NCBI RefSeq assembly: GCF_014279595.1
Contig: NZ_CP047943.1
Span: 496,001-560,000, forward strand
From: Synechococcus sp. RS9909
GTDB lineage: Bacteria > Cyanobacteriota > Cyanobacteriia > PCC-6307 > Cyanobiaceae
DNA: 64,000 bases
Direction: 5' to 3'
Below the pieces are notes generated by a model. It worked only from the letters and a program-made list of their open reading frames with translations, was not told where the DNA came from and made no database searches. The first letter of the stretch is position 1; every line of letters starts with the position of its first letter. A program made the position numbers and the translations under genes. This document shows, one piece after another, positions 1-9,897 of the stretch.

Positions 1-17
1 CTTGTCAGTCCAGACGC

Positions 18-896
18 TCAGCGTGGGTGAGTGGCCATCAGCCGTTGAACCTCCGCCGCGTGATAGCTGCTGCGCGTCAGCGGGCTGCTCACCACCTGCA
101 GGAAGCCGAGCTGGTCTTCACCATGTCGGCGGAAGCTCTCGAATTGCTCCGGGGTCACGAACCGATGCACCGGCAGATGCTTAGGCCCCGGCGAGAGGTA
201 CTGGCCGATGGTGACGATGTCGACCGCATGGCGCCGCAGGTCGGCCATTGTCTCGCGCACCTCGGCATCGGTTTCCCCCAGCCCCACCATCAGGCCTGAT
301 TTGCTGTAGGCCTTCGGCCAGCCCTCCCGAACGCGTTGCAACAGCTCCAGCGAGCGGCTGTACATCCCCTGCGGTCGCGCCCGTTTGTAGAGGCTGGGAA
401 CGGTTTCGATGTTGTGGTTCAGCACATCCGGTGCGGCGTCCATCACGGTGGCCAGGGCGTTCCAGTCGCCGCAGAAATCAGGAATCAGCAGTTCGATCGT
501 GGTCAGGGGAGAGCGCTGACGCACCTGTTGGATGCAGGCGACGAACTGACTGGCCCCGCCGTCGTTCAGGTCGTCGCGGTTCACCGAGGTGATCACCACG
601 TGGCGAAGTCCAAGTCGCGCCACCGCCTCGCCCAGCCGTTCGGGCTCGGTGGGGTCGAGTTCCCGCACGCTCTTGTCGAAATCGATGTCGCAGTAGGGGC
701 AGGCGCGGGTGCAGCCGGGCCCCATGATCAGAAACGTGGCGGTGCCACCGGCGAAGCACTCGCCGATATTGGGGCAGCTCGCTTCCTGGCAGACCGTGTT
801 GAGCCTGAGATCGAGCAGCAGATCGGCCACGGCGCCGATCCGTTCCCGCTGCGGCGCTTTGACGCGCAGCCACTCAGGTTTCAAGGCGGAGGTCAT
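18..896 (-). CDS. lipA: lipoyl synthase LipA
   Basis: Radical-SAM enzyme that inserts two sulfur atoms into protein-bound octanoyl groups to make the lipoyl cofactor of pyruvate dehydrogenase and the glycine cleavage system. The 292-residue protein shows the N-terminal auxiliary-cluster cysteines ([12 protein letters not shown], around residues 36-47), the radical-SAM triad CTRACPYC just after, and a near-C-terminal RSSY serine that in the family ligates the auxiliary cluster. Length is normal for the family. The ATG is at 894-896, only 18 bases from the 5' end of a tRNA-Pro gene on the other strand, so its promoter must lie in or beyond that tRNA gene. No obvious Shine-Dalgarno is visible. 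Family assignment is secure. Confidence 0.96.
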   Translation of the reverse strand: MTSALKPEWLRVKAPQRERIGAVADLLLDLRLNTVCQEASCPNIGECFAGGTATFLIMGPGCTRACPYCDIDFDKSVRELDPTEPERLGEAVARLGLRHVVITSVNRDDLNDGGASQFVACIQQVRQRSPLTTIELLIPDFCGDWNALATVMDAAPDVLNHNIETVPSLYKRARPQGMYSRSLELLQRVREGWPKAYSKSGLMVGLGETDAEVRETMADLRRHAVDIVTIGQYLSPGPKHLPVHRFVTPEQFESFRRHGEDQLGFLQVVSSPLTRSSYHAAEVQRLMATHPR

Positions 897-906
897 CTTC
901 TACAGT
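878..906 (+). promoter_or_regulatory. candidate promoter of tRNA-Pro inside lipA start
   Basis: TACAGT at 901-906 is a reasonable -10 hexamer placed about eight bases before the tRNA 5' end, with a weak -35-like GTTTCA at 878-883, 17 bases upstream. The site overlaps the first codons of lipA on the opposite strand. This is inferred from position and motif only. Confidence 0.3.
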
Positions 907-914
907 CGAGCCAT

Positions 915-988
915 CGGGATGTAGCGCAGCTTGGTAGCGCACTTCGTTCGGGACGAAGGGGCCGCAGGTTCGAATCCTGTCATCCCGA
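915..988 (+). tRNA. tRNA-Pro (anticodon CGG)
   Basis: A 74-nt cloverleaf. The acceptor arms CGGGATG (915-921) and CATCCCG (981-987) pair perfectly, the T-loop GGTTCGAATCC is standard, and the anticodon stem CTTCG/CGAAG encloses the loop TTCGGGA with anticodon CGG. The discriminator is A and CCA is not encoded. It sits between the divergent lipA start and the converging end of the CbiG-CobJ gene, 11 bases away. Confidence 0.96.
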
Positions 989-999
989 CTGCATGACGA

Positions 1000-2880
1000 T
1001 CAGCTCAGGGCAGCGCCGGGGTACCCCCTCGGCGTCACCATCCGATCTGAGGCCACGTAGGTGCTGCTGTTGCCCACGAGCAACACTGTCAACATATCGA
1101 CGTCGTCTGGATTGAGAGCACCCAGGGTGGTGTGGTGCAGGCTCTCCTCCGGGCGGCCGAGCTGGCGAGCCAGCAGCACGGGTGTGACATTGCTCCGTTC
1201 CGCCAGCAGCAGGTCTTTGGCCCGGGCCAGTTGCCAGTCCCGATCCCGGGAGCGGGGGTTGTAGAGCGCTACGACGAAATCGCCCTTGGCGGCTGCCTCC
1301 AGCCGTCGTTCGATCACGGGCCAGGGGGTGAGGCGATCACTGAGGCTGATCGTGCAGAAGTCGTGCATCAGGGGGGCTCCTGCCCGGGCTGCCGCCAGCT
1401 GCAGGGCGGAGATGCCGGGGTGCACGGTAAAGGCGGGTCGCTCACATTCCGGCAATGCGAGCCAGAGCTCCAGGGCCAGTCCCGCCATGCCATAGATGCC
1501 GCTGTCGCCAGAGGACACCAACGCCACCCGCACGCCCTGCCGGGCCAGGTCCAGCGCCTGGACACAGCGTTCCCGTTCCCGGGTCAGCTGGCCATCCAGG
1601 CGCACCTGATCGCAGCGCCGCAAGGGTTCCAGCAGGTCGAGGTAGAGGCCATAGCCCACCCAGACGCTGCACTGGGCCAGGGCGCGCCGGGCCTCGGGAG
1701 TGAGGAGATTCAGATCTCCAGGACCGCTTCCGATCAGATGGAGCTGCCCCCGCTGGGGAGCGTGGGGCTGGGGCGCCTGGGCGATCGCCACTGTGGCGGC
1801 ACCCCGTTCCTGGCTGCTCTGTGGTTTTTCGATCGTTTTGGCCTGCCGGAGTCGGCCCTGTTCACCTGCAGCGAGAAGGGCCGCGGCTTCCGCCACCGAT
1901 GCCGTGCCCATCTCCGCTTCCACCACCTCGGACGGGTTGGGCACCGCCACGGCCGCCAGTGCTTCAGAGCTCTGCAGGCGCAGGGGCCAGCCGTGCTGCT
2001 GCGCCAGGGCGATCAGGGCTGGTTCATCGCCTTTGCGGTCGATGCTGCTCAGACCGGCCACCGCTTCGATCGCCAGGCCGGCGGCTTCGAGCGACCGTTC
2101 GATTGCCCGGGTGATGAGGCTCAGGCTGGTGTCCCTTTCGCAGCCCACCCCCAGCCAGAGGCAGGCGGGATGCCAGGCACAGCCGTCGTCGCGGCGCTGC
2201 TCCGGGCCGATGGTCAGATCAGCTTCTAGCGCATCATCCGTCGCGCTGCAGTTGTGTTGCGCCCCTGGTGCCAGACGCCAGTGCGGGCTGCCGGCGGTCT
2301 GTAGCACACGGCTGCTGCGATTCTGCGCTCGCGCAATCATCAGCGCGCTCCAGCGGCTGCCCTGGCCGCTGCGCTGCCAGCCCCAGGCTTCGCCGAAACC
2401 ATCCAGGGCCAGGCGGTCGTGGCTGGCGCTGTCGCCCGTGATCACCGCCTTCCCGTTGAGCGCAGCCGCCAGACCATGGGCCCACGGTTCGGCGCCGGCT
2501 CGATGGCTGCCGAGGAGAGGAATCACCAGGCCGCCTTCCGCATCCAGAACGAGCACGGCCGGATCGGTGTCCTTATCGGATAACAGGGGCGCCACGAGGC
2601 GGGTGGCTGCTCCCACGGCCCCAATCAGGATCAGGCCGCCGCACCGATCCCAGTGGCTCGCCAGCAGATCAGCGGCAGCACCGACCAGCAGGTCGGCCGG
2701 TGGGCTGGGCAGAGAGGCTGACGCCTGCGGCGTGAGGGCGATCCAGTGGGCTTCGCCGGCTTGTTGAAGGCGCTGCAGCAGGGGAAGGGCCCGGCTGGAG
2801 AGTCCCAGAGCCAGGCAGGGCTTTGGGGCTCGGGTCGGTGACGGGGAAGCGGCGTTCAGAACAGCAGGGTCGAGGGTCAA
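1000..2880 (-). CDS. cobJ: CbiG-CobJ fusion, corrin ring contraction (precorrin-3B/cobalt-precorrin-3 C17-methyltransferase)
   Basis: A two-domain cobalamin-biosynthesis enzyme. Residues about 20-340 match CbiG (cobalt-precorrin-5A hydrolase, including the mid-protein LGVGCERDTS region typical of the CbiG C-domain). Residues about 378-626 are a CobJ/CbiH SAM methyltransferase, recognised by LHLIGSGPGDLNLLTPEA, VSSGDSGIYGMAGL and ALYNPRSRDRDWQ. CobJ/CbiH methylates C17 and drives ring contraction; CbiG opens the delta-lactone and releases acetaldehyde. The linker is rich in Ala, Gln and Pro. The likely start is a TTG at 2878-2880 that overlaps the stop of the upstream secreted-protein gene (TTGA, four bases), implying translational coupling; no ATG or GTG precedes the conserved N-terminus in that space. 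Picocyanobacteria make pseudocobalamin, so this is expected core metabolism. Confidence 0.9.
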   Translation of the reverse strand: MTLDPAVLNAASPSPTRAPKPCLALGLSSRALPLLQRLQQAGEAHWIALTPQASASLPSPPADLLVGAAADLLASHWDRCGGLILIGAVGAATRLVAPLLSDKDTDPAVLVLDAEGGLVIPLLGSHRAGAEPWAHGLAAALNGKAVITGDSASHDRLALDGFGEAWGWQRSGQGSRWSALMIARAQNRSSRVLQTAGSPHWRLAPGAQHNCSATDDALEADLTIGPEQRRDDGCAWHPACLWLGVGCERDTSLSLITRAIERSLEAAGLAIEAVAGLSSIDRKGDEPALIALAQQHGWPLRLQSSEALAAVAVPNPSEVVEAEMGTASVAEAAALLAAGEQGRLRQAKTIEKPQSSQERGAATVAIAQAPQPHAPQRGQLHLIGSGPGDLNLLTPEARRALAQCSVWVGYGLYLDLLEPLRRCDQVRLDGQLTRERERCVQALDLARQGVRVALVSSGDSGIYGMAGLALELWLALPECERPAFTVHPGISALQLAAARAGAPLMHDFCTISLSDRLTPWPVIERRLEAAAKGDFVVALYNPRSRDRDWQLARAKDLLLAERSNVTPVLLARQLGRPEESLHHTTLGALNPDDVDMLTVLLVGNSSTYVASDRMVTPRGYPGAALS

Positions 2881-4067
2881 CGCTGGGTGCCGTCTGGATT
2901 CAACAGCTCCCGCGCTGATCCTCCCAGGCTGGTGGTCGGCAGCCGCGGTGGTGGTTCGGCGCGCTGGAGGGGGGCGGCGCTGGAGTCGGCCTTGGCCTCC
3001 TCTTCAGTTTCAGGGGCGTCCTCATGGGCCATCTCCGGCTCGGGTTCCATGCCCAGCGCCGGCTCCGTTTCAACGTCCGGTTCCGGTTCAGGGTCCGACT
3101 TTGCTTCTGGCTCTGGCTCTGGCTCTGGCTTTGGCTCTGCTGGTGCCGGGGTCTCGCCCAGCAGGCGCGCGAGTTGGTTATCGCTCAGGTGGTCTTGCAA
3201 CCAGATGGGTGCCTGCTCCGAACTCTGCGGTGTGGCGCGCAACTGGTTGTTGAACACGGGCGTGATCGGTTCTCCGAGTTCATCCAGCAGCTCCATCTGC
3301 ACGGCCTGGGTGCCGCGTCCTCTGGTCTGCAACCACAGGGCCTGCTGCTGGTCCAACAGCACGCTGTCGCCGTTGAGGGTGAGTCGCAGTCGCCAGCGCC
3401 CATCCCCCTCGCGCAGGTTCTGCAAGGGGGCATTCCACACCAACCAGTCGAGAAGCAGGGGTTGGCCTTGGCTCAGTTCAGAGGGACTGACCAGCACCAG
3501 CCAGGGATCCTCGGGGCCGGGCTGGGTGTTGGGCAGGGCCTGAATCTGGTGCAGCCGCCACTGCAGGCTGGCGCCGGGGAGCTTGACCGCCTCTCCCCAT
3601 GGCGTGGCGGCGTAGGCCGTGAGCCGATGGCTGCCCGGGCTGAGCGCCGGCAACGTGACCTGGATCCGACCATCGCTGAGGTGGCTGAAGCGTTGAGGAG
3701 GTTCTCCGTCGATCTGCAGGGCGATGTGGGCGCCGGGTCCCAGGTCTGGATCGGCTGTGACCGGCCAGTCCTCGATCTGCAGGGTCAGGGTCCAGGAGGC
3801 CTCACGGAGCACCGCTCCGTCCGGCGGGCTCACCAGAGACAGCCGGGGCCGCCGGCCGTCGAGGCGCCGCTGCAGTTGTTGGACGGCGCCGGGTGCGGCG
3901 ACCTCCTGCAGTGTGCCGCTGGCGGCCGGGATCATCGGGGTCGCCCCGTCGCCGCCGGTCGTCTTGGACCAGGGGAGGGACAGGGCGGAAACCGGGCGGG
4001 TCCAGCTCAGCGTGATGCAGGCGCAGAGCAGAACCGTCATCAGGCGGCGCAGAGCCGGAGCCCCCAT
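2877..4067 (-). CDS. secreted Glu-Pro-repeat protein of unknown function
   Basis: A 396-residue protein I do not recognise. Residues 1-29 look like a signal peptide (RR near the start, a hydrophobic LMTVLLCACITLSW stretch, then a small-residue site before LSLPW). Residues about 55-290 form a globular, beta-rich region with phrases such as LSLVSPPDGAVLREASWTL and RIQVTLPALSPGSHRLTAYA that resemble Ig-like or bacterial surface beta domains. From about residue 300 the protein turns into an acidic Pro-Glu repeat segment followed by a disordered tail. Its gene is divergent from psaA and overlaps the CbiG-CobJ start by four bases. An envelope or periplasmic structural role is a guess from the signal peptide and domain style. 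Confidence 0.7.
   Translation of the reverse strand: MGAPALRRLMTVLLCACITLSWTRPVSALSLPWSKTTGGDGATPMIPAASGTLQEVAAPGAVQQLQRRLDGRRPRLSLVSPPDGAVLREASWTLTLQIEDWPVTADPDLGPGAHIALQIDGEPPQRFSHLSDGRIQVTLPALSPGSHRLTAYAATPWGEAVKLPGASLQWRLHQIQALPNTQPGPEDPWLVLVSPSELSQGQPLLLDWLVWNAPLQNLREGDGRWRLRLTLNGDSVLLDQQQALWLQTRGRGTQAVQMELLDELGEPITPVFNNQLRATPQSSEQAPIWLQDHLSDNQLARLLGETPAPAEPKPEPEPEPEAKSDPEPEPDVETEPALGMEPEPEMAHEDAPETEEEAKADSSAAPLQRAEPPPRLPTTSLGGSARELLNPDGTQR
3105..3140. repeat. CTCTGG hexanucleotide tandem repeat
   Basis: Six consecutive hexamers close to CTCTGG (two differ by one base) lie inside the secreted-protein gene and encode the alternating Pro-Glu segment on the minus strand. Slippage here would change length in units of two residues without a frameshift. 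Related Glu-Pro codons continue more loosely on both sides. Confidence 0.8.
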
Positions 4068-4484
4068 GGACGATGCGGCGGATGAAGGGCATTCTGAAGC
4101 TCAGCGGCAGCGCCGCCCAGCCGCCGCTGTTTGTGTTAGTCAGGGCGAAAAGATTCCCGTCAGCACGTGCGGAAAGAGCGCAAAGTTTCACGGGTTCGTT
4201 GTTAATCGCTTGCCGGCAGACCCCCTGTCACGACTGGTTCGCGGCGGGATTGAACCTTTGTAACTCCTGGGTCGGGAGATGGATCTTCGCCTCTATGCTT
4301 CCGCCAGCGGTCCCCTCTTTGGGGCCCAATGCTCCAGTGAGAGTCAGGGGTTTCTGTTCCTGGCAACCACTGGCGCCCGGGTGCGGTGACGCTCTGCTGA
4401 GCTGTGCCCGGGGCCCCGGCGAGCCATTCGGTTTGTCGGAGGGGTGGCCCACCACCTCGATCCCGTCCCTCGAGGAACGACTCG
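4068..4484 (+). promoter_or_regulatory. divergent intergenic region and psaA leader
   Basis: This 417-base gap contains no credible gene. It separates the minus-strand secreted-protein gene from psaA and must hold promoters for both. Visible elements are the candidate psaA promoter near 4257-4299, a perfect 12-base GC palindrome (CCGGGGCCCCGG) at 4408-4419, and a strong ribosome-binding site GAGGAA at 4472-4477. If the promoter is right, the psaA mRNA has a leader of roughly 180 nt, GC-rich and likely structured. Long leaders are known for psaA in other cyanobacteria. Confidence 0.55.
4257..4299 (+). promoter_or_regulatory. candidate psaAB promoter with HLR1-like half site
   Basis: TATGCT at 4294-4299 is a plausible -10. 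About 30 bases upstream, 4257-4264 read on the minus strand is GTTACAAA, an exact match to one half of the HLR1 element bound by RpaB at high-light-regulated PSI promoters. A second half-site at the expected spacing is not evident, so this is suggestive only. Confidence 0.3.
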
Positions 4485-6788
4485 ATGACCATCAGCCCAC
4501 CAGAGCGTGGGAGCACCGCGAAGAGCCAGGTCGAAAAGGTCAACAATCCGGCGACCTTTGAACTGTTCGGCAAGCCCGGGCATTTCGACCGAGCCCTCGC
4601 GAAAGGTCCCAAAACCACCACCTGGGTTTGGAACCTCCACGCCAACGCTCACGATTTCGACAGCCACACGAGCGACCTTGAGGAGGTCTCTCGAAAGATC
4701 TTCAGTGCTCATTTCGGCCATCTGGCCGTGATCTTCATCTGGCTGAGCGGCGCTTTCTTCCATGGCGCCCGCTTCTCCAACTTCTCCGGCTGGCTCGCCG
4801 ATCCCACCCACGTGAAGCCCAGTGCTCAGGTGGTGTGGCCGGTGTTCGGCCAGGAAATCCTCAATGGCGACATGGGTGCCGGTTTCCAGGGCATCCAGAT
4901 CACCTCCGGTCTCTTCCATGTCTGGCGTGCCTGGGGCATCACCAATGAGACCCAGCTGATGTCTCTGGCCATCGGCGCTCTGGTGATGGCCGGCCTGATG
5001 CTGAACGCCGGTGTCTTTCACTACCACAAAGCAGCGCCAAAGCTGGAGTGGTTCCAGAATGTTGAGTCGATGCTCAACCACCACCTGGCTGGCCTGCTGG
5101 GTCTGGGCTCCCTCTCCTGGACCGGGCACCTGCTGCACGTGTCTCTGCCCACCACCAAGTTGATGGATGCCATCGACGCCGGCCAGCCGCTGGTGCTCAA
5201 CGGCAAGACCATCGCTTCAGTGGCAGACATCCCCCTGCCGCACGAATTCTTCAACCAGGATCTGCTGGCTCAGCTCTATCCCGGCTTCAGTGCCGGCATC
5301 GGCGCTTTCTTCCGCGGCGATTGGGCTGCCTACAGCGACTTCCTCACCTTCAAGGGTGGCGTGAACCCCGTCACCGGCAGCATGTGGATGAGCGACATCG
5401 CCCATCACCACCTGGCCATTGCGGTGCTGTTCATCGTGGCCGGTCACATGTACCGCACCAACTGGGGGATCGGTCACTCCATCAAGGAGATCCTTGAGGG
5501 GCAGAAGGGCGACCCCCTGCTGTTCCCCGCCACCAAGGGCCATGACGGCCTGTTCGAGTTCATGACCACCAGCTGGCACGCTCAGCTGGCCGTGAACCTG
5601 GCGATGCTCGGTTCCCTGAGCATCATCGTGGCTCAGCACATGTACGCGATGCCTCCCTATCCGTACATGGCGATCGATTACCCGACCCAGATCGGTCTGT
5701 TCACCCATCACATGTGGATCGGTGGCTTCCTGATCGTGGGTGCGGCGGCCCACGGCGCGATCGCGATGATCCGCGACTACGACCCCGCCAAGCATGTCGA
5801 CAACGTGCTCGATCGGGTGCTCAAAGCTCGCGATGCCCTGATCAGCCACCTCAACTGGGTGTGCATCTGGCTGGGCTTCCACAGCTTCGGTCTCTATATC
5901 CATAACGACACCATGCGTGCCCTGGGACGTCCCCAGGACATGTTCAGCGACTCGGCGATCCAGCTGAAGCCCGTCTTCGCGCAGTGGATCCAGGGTCTGC
6001 ACGCTGCTGCTGCTGGTAGCACCGCACCCAATGCGCTCTCCAGCGTCAGTGAAGTCTTCAACGGCACCGTCGTCGCCGTTGGCGGCAAGGTCGCCGCTGC
6101 CCCGATTCCCCTGGGCACCGCTGATTTCATGGTGCACCACATTCACGCCTTCACGATTCACGTGACGGTGCTGATCCTGCTGAAGGGTGTGCTCTATGCC
6201 CGCAGCTCCCGCCTCGTGCCCGATAAGGCCAACCTGGGCTTCCGCTTCCCCTGCGACGGCCCCGGTCGCGGTGGCACCTGTCAGGTATCCGCCTGGGACC
6301 ACGTGTTCCTGGGTCTGTTCTGGATGTACAACTCCCTGTCCATCGTGATCTTCCACTTCAGCTGGAAGATGCAGAGCGATGTGTGGGGCACGGTGAATGC
6401 CGACGGTTCCGTCCAGCACATCACCAACGGCAATTTCGCCAACAGCGCTATCACCATCAACGGTTGGTTGCGTGACTTCCTGTGGGCTCAGGCCGCACAG
6501 GTGATCAACAGCTACGGCTCCAACACCAGCGCCTATGGCCTGATGTTCCTGGGTGCCCACTTCGTTTGGGCCTTCAGCCTGATGTTCCTGTTCAGCGGCC
6601 GCGGCTACTGGCAGGAGCTGATCGAGTCCATCGTCTGGGCTCACAACAAGCTGAAAGTGGCTCCGGCCATCCAGCCCCGTGCGCTGTCCATCACCCAGGG
6701 CCGTGCCGTGGGTGTTGCCCACTACCTCCTGGGCGGTATTGCGACCACCTGGGCCTTCTTCCACGCCCACATCCTTGTGGTCGGCTGA
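4485..6788 (+). CDS. psaA: photosystem I P700 apoprotein A1
   Basis: Core PSI reaction-centre subunit that binds P700, the A-branch electron carriers and, with PsaB, the FX iron-sulfur cluster in the thylakoid membrane. The start MTISPPERG is at 4485, seven bases after a GAGGAA ribosome-binding site, giving 767 residues, the usual length. Multiple transmembrane segments with conserved His pairs ([23 protein letters not shown]) are visible. FX ligands Cys590 and Cys599 lie in the hallmark [10 protein letters not shown]. The ORF could be read further upstream, but that extension lacks family similarity. It is the first gene of the psaA-psaB operon, 21 bases before psaB. Confidence 0.99.
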   Translation: MTISPPERGSTAKSQVEKVNNPATFELFGKPGHFDRALAKGPKTTTWVWNLHANAHDFDSHTSDLEEVSRKIFSAHFGHLAVIFIWLSGAFFHGARFSNFSGWLADPTHVKPSAQVVWPVFGQEILNGDMGAGFQGIQITSGLFHVWRAWGITNETQLMSLAIGALVMAGLMLNAGVFHYHKAAPKLEWFQNVESMLNHHLAGLLGLGSLSWTGHLLHVSLPTTKLMDAIDAGQPLVLNGKTIASVADIPLPHEFFNQDLLAQLYPGFSAGIGAFFRGDWAAYSDFLTFKGGVNPVTGSMWMSDIAHHHLAIAVLFIVAGHMYRTNWGIGHSIKEILEGQKGDPLLFPATKGHDGLFEFMTTSWHAQLAVNLAMLGSLSIIVAQHMYAMPPYPYMAIDYPTQIGLFTHHMWIGGFLIVGAAAHGAIAMIRDYDPAKHVDNVLDRVLKARDALISHLNWVCIWLGFHSFGLYIHNDTMRALGRPQDMFSDSAIQLKPVFAQWIQGLHAAAAGSTAPNALSSVSEVFNGTVVAVGGKVAAAPIPLGTADFMVHHIHAFTIHVTVLILLKGVLYARSSRLVPDKANLGFRFPCDGPGRGGTCQVSAWDHVFLGLFWMYNSLSIVIFHFSWKMQSDVWGTVNADGSVQHITNGNFANSAITINGWLRDFLWAQAAQVINSYGSNTSAYGLMFLGAHFVWAFSLMFLFSGRGYWQELIESIVWAHNKLKVAPAIQPRALSITQGRAVGVAHYLLGGIATTWAFFHAHILVVG

Positions 6789-6809
6789 TCTCCACCTGTC
6801 TTTTCCCTA

Positions 6810-9020
6810 ATGGCAACGAAATTTCCTTCGTTCAGCCAGGGTCTGGCACAGGACCCGACAACCCGCCGTATCTGGTACGGCATCGCCACGGCTCACGACT
6901 TCGAGAGCCATGACGGAATGACGGAGGAGAAGCTTTATCAGAAGCTCTTCTCCACCCATTTCGGTCACCTGGCGATCATCGGCCTCTGGGTTTCGGGCAA
7001 CCTGTTCCATATCGCCTGGCAGGGCAACTTCGAGCAGTGGGTCGCCGACCCCCTGCACGTGCGCCCCATCGCTCACGCAATCTGGGATCCCCACTTCGGT
7101 CAGGGCGCGATTGACGCCTTCACCCAGGCGGGTGCGTCCTCCCCGGTGAACATCGCCTATTCAGGCCTGTATCACTGGTTCTACACAATCGGCATGAAGA
7201 CCAACGCCGAGCTGTACCAGGGTTCCATCTTCATGATGATCCTGTCGGCCTGGGCTCTCTTCGCCGGCTGGTTGCATCTGCAGCCCAAGTTCCGTCCCTC
7301 CCTGGCCTGGTTCAAGAACGCTGAATCACGCCTCAACCACCACCTGGCCGTTCTCTTCGGCTTCAGCTCCATCGCCTGGACCGGACACCTGGTTCACGTG
7401 GCGATTCCGGAGTCCCGCGGTCAGCACGTGGGTTGGGACAACTTCCTCAACGTGATGCCCCACCCCGCCGGTCTGGGACCCTTCTTCACCGGCAACTGGG
7501 GTGTGTATGCCCAGAACCCCGACACCATGGGTCAGGTGTTCGGCACCGCCGAGGGTTCGGGCACGGCGATCCTGACCTTCCTGGGTGGTTTCCACCCCCA
7601 GACGGAAGCCCTCTGGCTCACCGACATCGCCCATCACCATCTGGCCATCGGCGTGATCTTCGTGATCGCCGGCCACATGTATCGGACCAACTTCGGGATT
7701 GGTCACTCCATCCGCGAGATCCTCGAAGCCCACAATCCCCCCAAGGGCACCCCTGGTGACCTGGGCGCTGGCCACAAGGGTCTCTACGACACCATCAACA
7801 ACAGCCTGCACTTCCAGCTCGGCCTGGCCCTCGCCTCCCTGGGCGTGGTCACCAGCCTGGTGGCGCAGCACATGTATGCGATGCCCTCGTATGCCTTCAT
7901 CGCGAAGGACTACACCACCCAGGCAGCGCTCTACACCCACCACCAGTACATCGCCATCTTCCTGATGTGCGGTGCCTTCGCCCACGGTGCGATCTTCTTC
8001 ATCCGTGACTACGACCCCGAGGCCAACAAGAACAACGTTCTGGCCCGGATGCTCGAGCACAAGGAAGCGATCATCAGCCACCTGAGCTGGGTCTCTCTCT
8101 TCCTCGGTTTCCACACCCTCGGCCTCTACGTCCACAACGATGTGGTCGTGGCCTTCGGGACGCCCGAGAAGCAGATCCTGGTGGAGCCCGTCTTCGCCCA
8201 GTTCGTCCAGGCCGCTTCCGGCAAGGCGATGTATGGCTTCGACGTGCTGCTCTCCAACGCCGGTGGTGTGGCCGCCAATGCCAACGCGGCCTACATGGGT
8301 GGCTGGATGGATGCCATCAACAGCGGTGGCAACGATCTGTTCCTGCCGATCGGCCCTGGTGACTTCCTGGTGCACCACGCCATCGCCCTGGGCCTGCACA
8401 CCACGACCCTGATCCTGGTGAAGGGCGCCCTGGATGCCCGTGGCTCCAAGCTGATGCCCGACAAAAAGGACTTCGGCTACTCCTTCCCCTGCGACGGCCC
8501 CGGCCGTGGCGGCACCTGCGACATCTCCGCCTGGGACGCCTTCTATCTGGCCGTCTTCTGGGCTCTGAACACCGTGGGTTGGGTCACCTTCTACTGGCAC
8601 TGGAAGCACCTCGCCATCTGGCAGGGCAACGTCGCTCAGTTCAACGAATCCAGCACCTATCTGATGGGCTGGTTCCGCGATTACCTGTGGCTCAACAGCT
8701 CCCAGCTGATCAACGGTTACAACCCCTTCGGCAGCAACAACCTCGCCGTCTGGGCCTGGATGTTCCTGTTCGGCCACCTGGTGTGGGCGACCGGCTTCAT
8801 GTTCCTGATCTCCTGGCGTGGTTATTGGCAGGAGCTGATCGAGACCATCGTCTGGGCTCATCAGCGCACGCCTTTGGCCAACCTGGTGGGATGGCGCGAC
8901 AAGCCTGTGGCTCTGTCGATCGTTCAGGCTCGTGTGGTGGGTCTTGCCCACTTCACGATCGGCTACATCCTCACGTACGCCGCTTTCCTGATTGCTTCCA
9001 CCTCTGGCAAGTTCGGCTGA
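6810..9020 (+). CDS. psaB: photosystem I P700 apoprotein A2
   Basis: Partner of PsaA in the PSI heterodimer; it binds the B-branch cofactors and half of the P700 pair and FX. The 736-residue protein begins [20 protein letters not shown], a diagnostic PsaB N-terminus, and carries the FX loop [10 protein letters not shown] with Cys561 and Cys570. Conserved helix signatures include [20 protein letters not shown] and the C-terminal [17 protein letters not shown]. The gene follows psaA by 21 bases and ends about 40 bases before a strong intrinsic terminator, so the two form a complete bicistronic unit. Confidence 0.99.
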   Translation: MATKFPSFSQGLAQDPTTRRIWYGIATAHDFESHDGMTEEKLYQKLFSTHFGHLAIIGLWVSGNLFHIAWQGNFEQWVADPLHVRPIAHAIWDPHFGQGAIDAFTQAGASSPVNIAYSGLYHWFYTIGMKTNAELYQGSIFMMILSAWALFAGWLHLQPKFRPSLAWFKNAESRLNHHLAVLFGFSSIAWTGHLVHVAIPESRGQHVGWDNFLNVMPHPAGLGPFFTGNWGVYAQNPDTMGQVFGTAEGSGTAILTFLGGFHPQTEALWLTDIAHHHLAIGVIFVIAGHMYRTNFGIGHSIREILEAHNPPKGTPGDLGAGHKGLYDTINNSLHFQLGLALASLGVVTSLVAQHMYAMPSYAFIAKDYTTQAALYTHHQYIAIFLMCGAFAHGAIFFIRDYDPEANKNNVLARMLEHKEAIISHLSWVSLFLGFHTLGLYVHNDVVVAFGTPEKQILVEPVFAQFVQAASGKAMYGFDVLLSNAGGVAANANAAYMGGWMDAINSGGNDLFLPIGPGDFLVHHAIALGLHTTTLILVKGALDARGSKLMPDKKDFGYSFPCDGPGRGGTCDISAWDAFYLAVFWALNTVGWVTFYWHWKHLAIWQGNVAQFNESSTYLMGWFRDYLWLNSSQLINGYNPFGSNNLAVWAWMFLFGHLVWATGFMFLISWRGYWQELIETIVWAHQRTPLANLVGWRDKPVALSIVQARVVGLAHFTIGYILTYAAFLIASTSGKFG

Positions 9021-9062
9021 TTGTCAGTCGCTTGATTCGCCAACCAGCGAGTCCTTCATCCA

Positions 9063-9092
9063 CCCCGTCCGGTATATCGGGCGGGGTTTTTT
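9063..9092 (+). terminator. intrinsic terminator of psaAB
   Basis: A nine-pair stem (9063-9071 with 9078-9086, one T-G wobble) closes a six-base loop and is followed directly by six T at 9087-9092. It lies 42 bases after the psaB stop and before the next gene, the expected place for the operon end. Confidence 0.9.
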
Positions 9093-9149
9093 GATGGCGG
9101 CTGTGGCTTTCGTGTGGCCATAGGATCCGCCCTCTGCGGCCGCGATCGG

Positions 9150-9896
9150 ATGACCAGTCAGTGGGACAACTTCCTGCGCAACCTCGGCGAGTGGCACGGC
9201 ACGTTTGCGTCGCTTGATTCCCAGCAGCGAGAGCAGTCACGCACCTCCTCGATTCTCACCTTGGAGCAGGGAGACGATGCGCGTCTGGTGCGCTTCGGGT
9301 TGCAGCGCTGGGAGGACGCGGCGCTTTCAGGCCCGGCGGCTGAGCGTGGCACTCCCAGCAGCGCCATGCAGCAGGACTACCGCACCCTTGGCAAGCAGGT
9401 GGTGTTCTTCCCTTCCGGCACGTTCTGCAAAGGGTCCCAGCAGTTGGCGCCTGGAACGGCCTTCGGTGGCGAATTCGGCTTCCTCGCCGGCGACCGGCGC
9501 CATCGCCTGGTGATTCTTTACAGCGAGGTCGGCCGCTTTGAGCGTTCGGTGCTGATTCGCGAGTTCCGAGCCGGCACGACGACTGAGGAGCAGCCCTCCC
9601 TTGCGGCCGAGCAGTTACTCGGCTCTTGGCAGGGAGAGGAGGCCACGATCAGCGCAGACTGGCTCGAGCCCAGTGTTCAGGCCATCACGACCACGATCGA
9701 ATCGGCTGATCTTGCCGGCGTCCGCTGGCTGCCCGACGCCGGTGGTTTTCGCGTGCCGGAGCAGGTGAGCCATCGCCAGGCCTTCCTGGTTGAGGCCTGG
9801 TGGAAACCGGGCCTCAACCAGTTGGAGCATTTGATGCGTCGCTACGACGGCAGCGGCGCCTGGCAGTCGGCGACTCTGCGGCGCCTGCGGCGCTGA
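9150..9896 (+). CDS. DUF3598-like conserved cyanobacterial protein
   Basis: A soluble protein of 248 residues from the ATG at 9150, where MTSQWDNFLRNLGEWHGTF matches the way DUF3598 proteins begin; an in-frame ATG 36 bases earlier adds residues without similarity. The rest alternates short beta-strand-like stretches (VVFFPSGTFCKGS, FGGEFGFLAGDRRHRLVILY, AFLVEAWWKPGLNQLEHLMRRYD), consistent with the lipocalin-like barrel reported for this family. No catalytic motif is evident. It follows the psaAB terminator and converges on the bicupin gene with only one base between stop codons. Function is unknown; lipocalin-fold relatives in cyanobacteria include bilin lyases of the CpcS type, but I see no specific support for that role. 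Confidence 0.75.
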   Translation: MTSQWDNFLRNLGEWHGTFASLDSQQREQSRTSSILTLEQGDDARLVRFGLQRWEDAALSGPAAERGTPSSAMQQDYRTLGKQVVFFPSGTFCKGSQQLAPGTAFGGEFGFLAGDRRHRLVILYSEVGRFERSVLIREFRAGTTTEEQPSLAAEQLLGSWQGEEATISADWLEPSVQAITTTIESADLAGVRWLPDAGGFRVPEQVSHRQAFLVEAWWKPGLNQLEHLMRRYDGSGAWQSATLRRLRR

Positions 9897-9897
9897 T

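Noticed and set aside
3105-3140. Short direct repeats considered as a CRISPR-like array
   Set aside because: The units are contiguous hexamers within a coding frame, without spacers.
5217-8951. Long open frames on the minus strand across psaA and psaB, each over 500 codons
   Set aside because: They lie opposite two certain genes in the frame that GC-rich codon use keeps open; translations are low-complexity His/Val/Gly/Glu-rich and match nothing.
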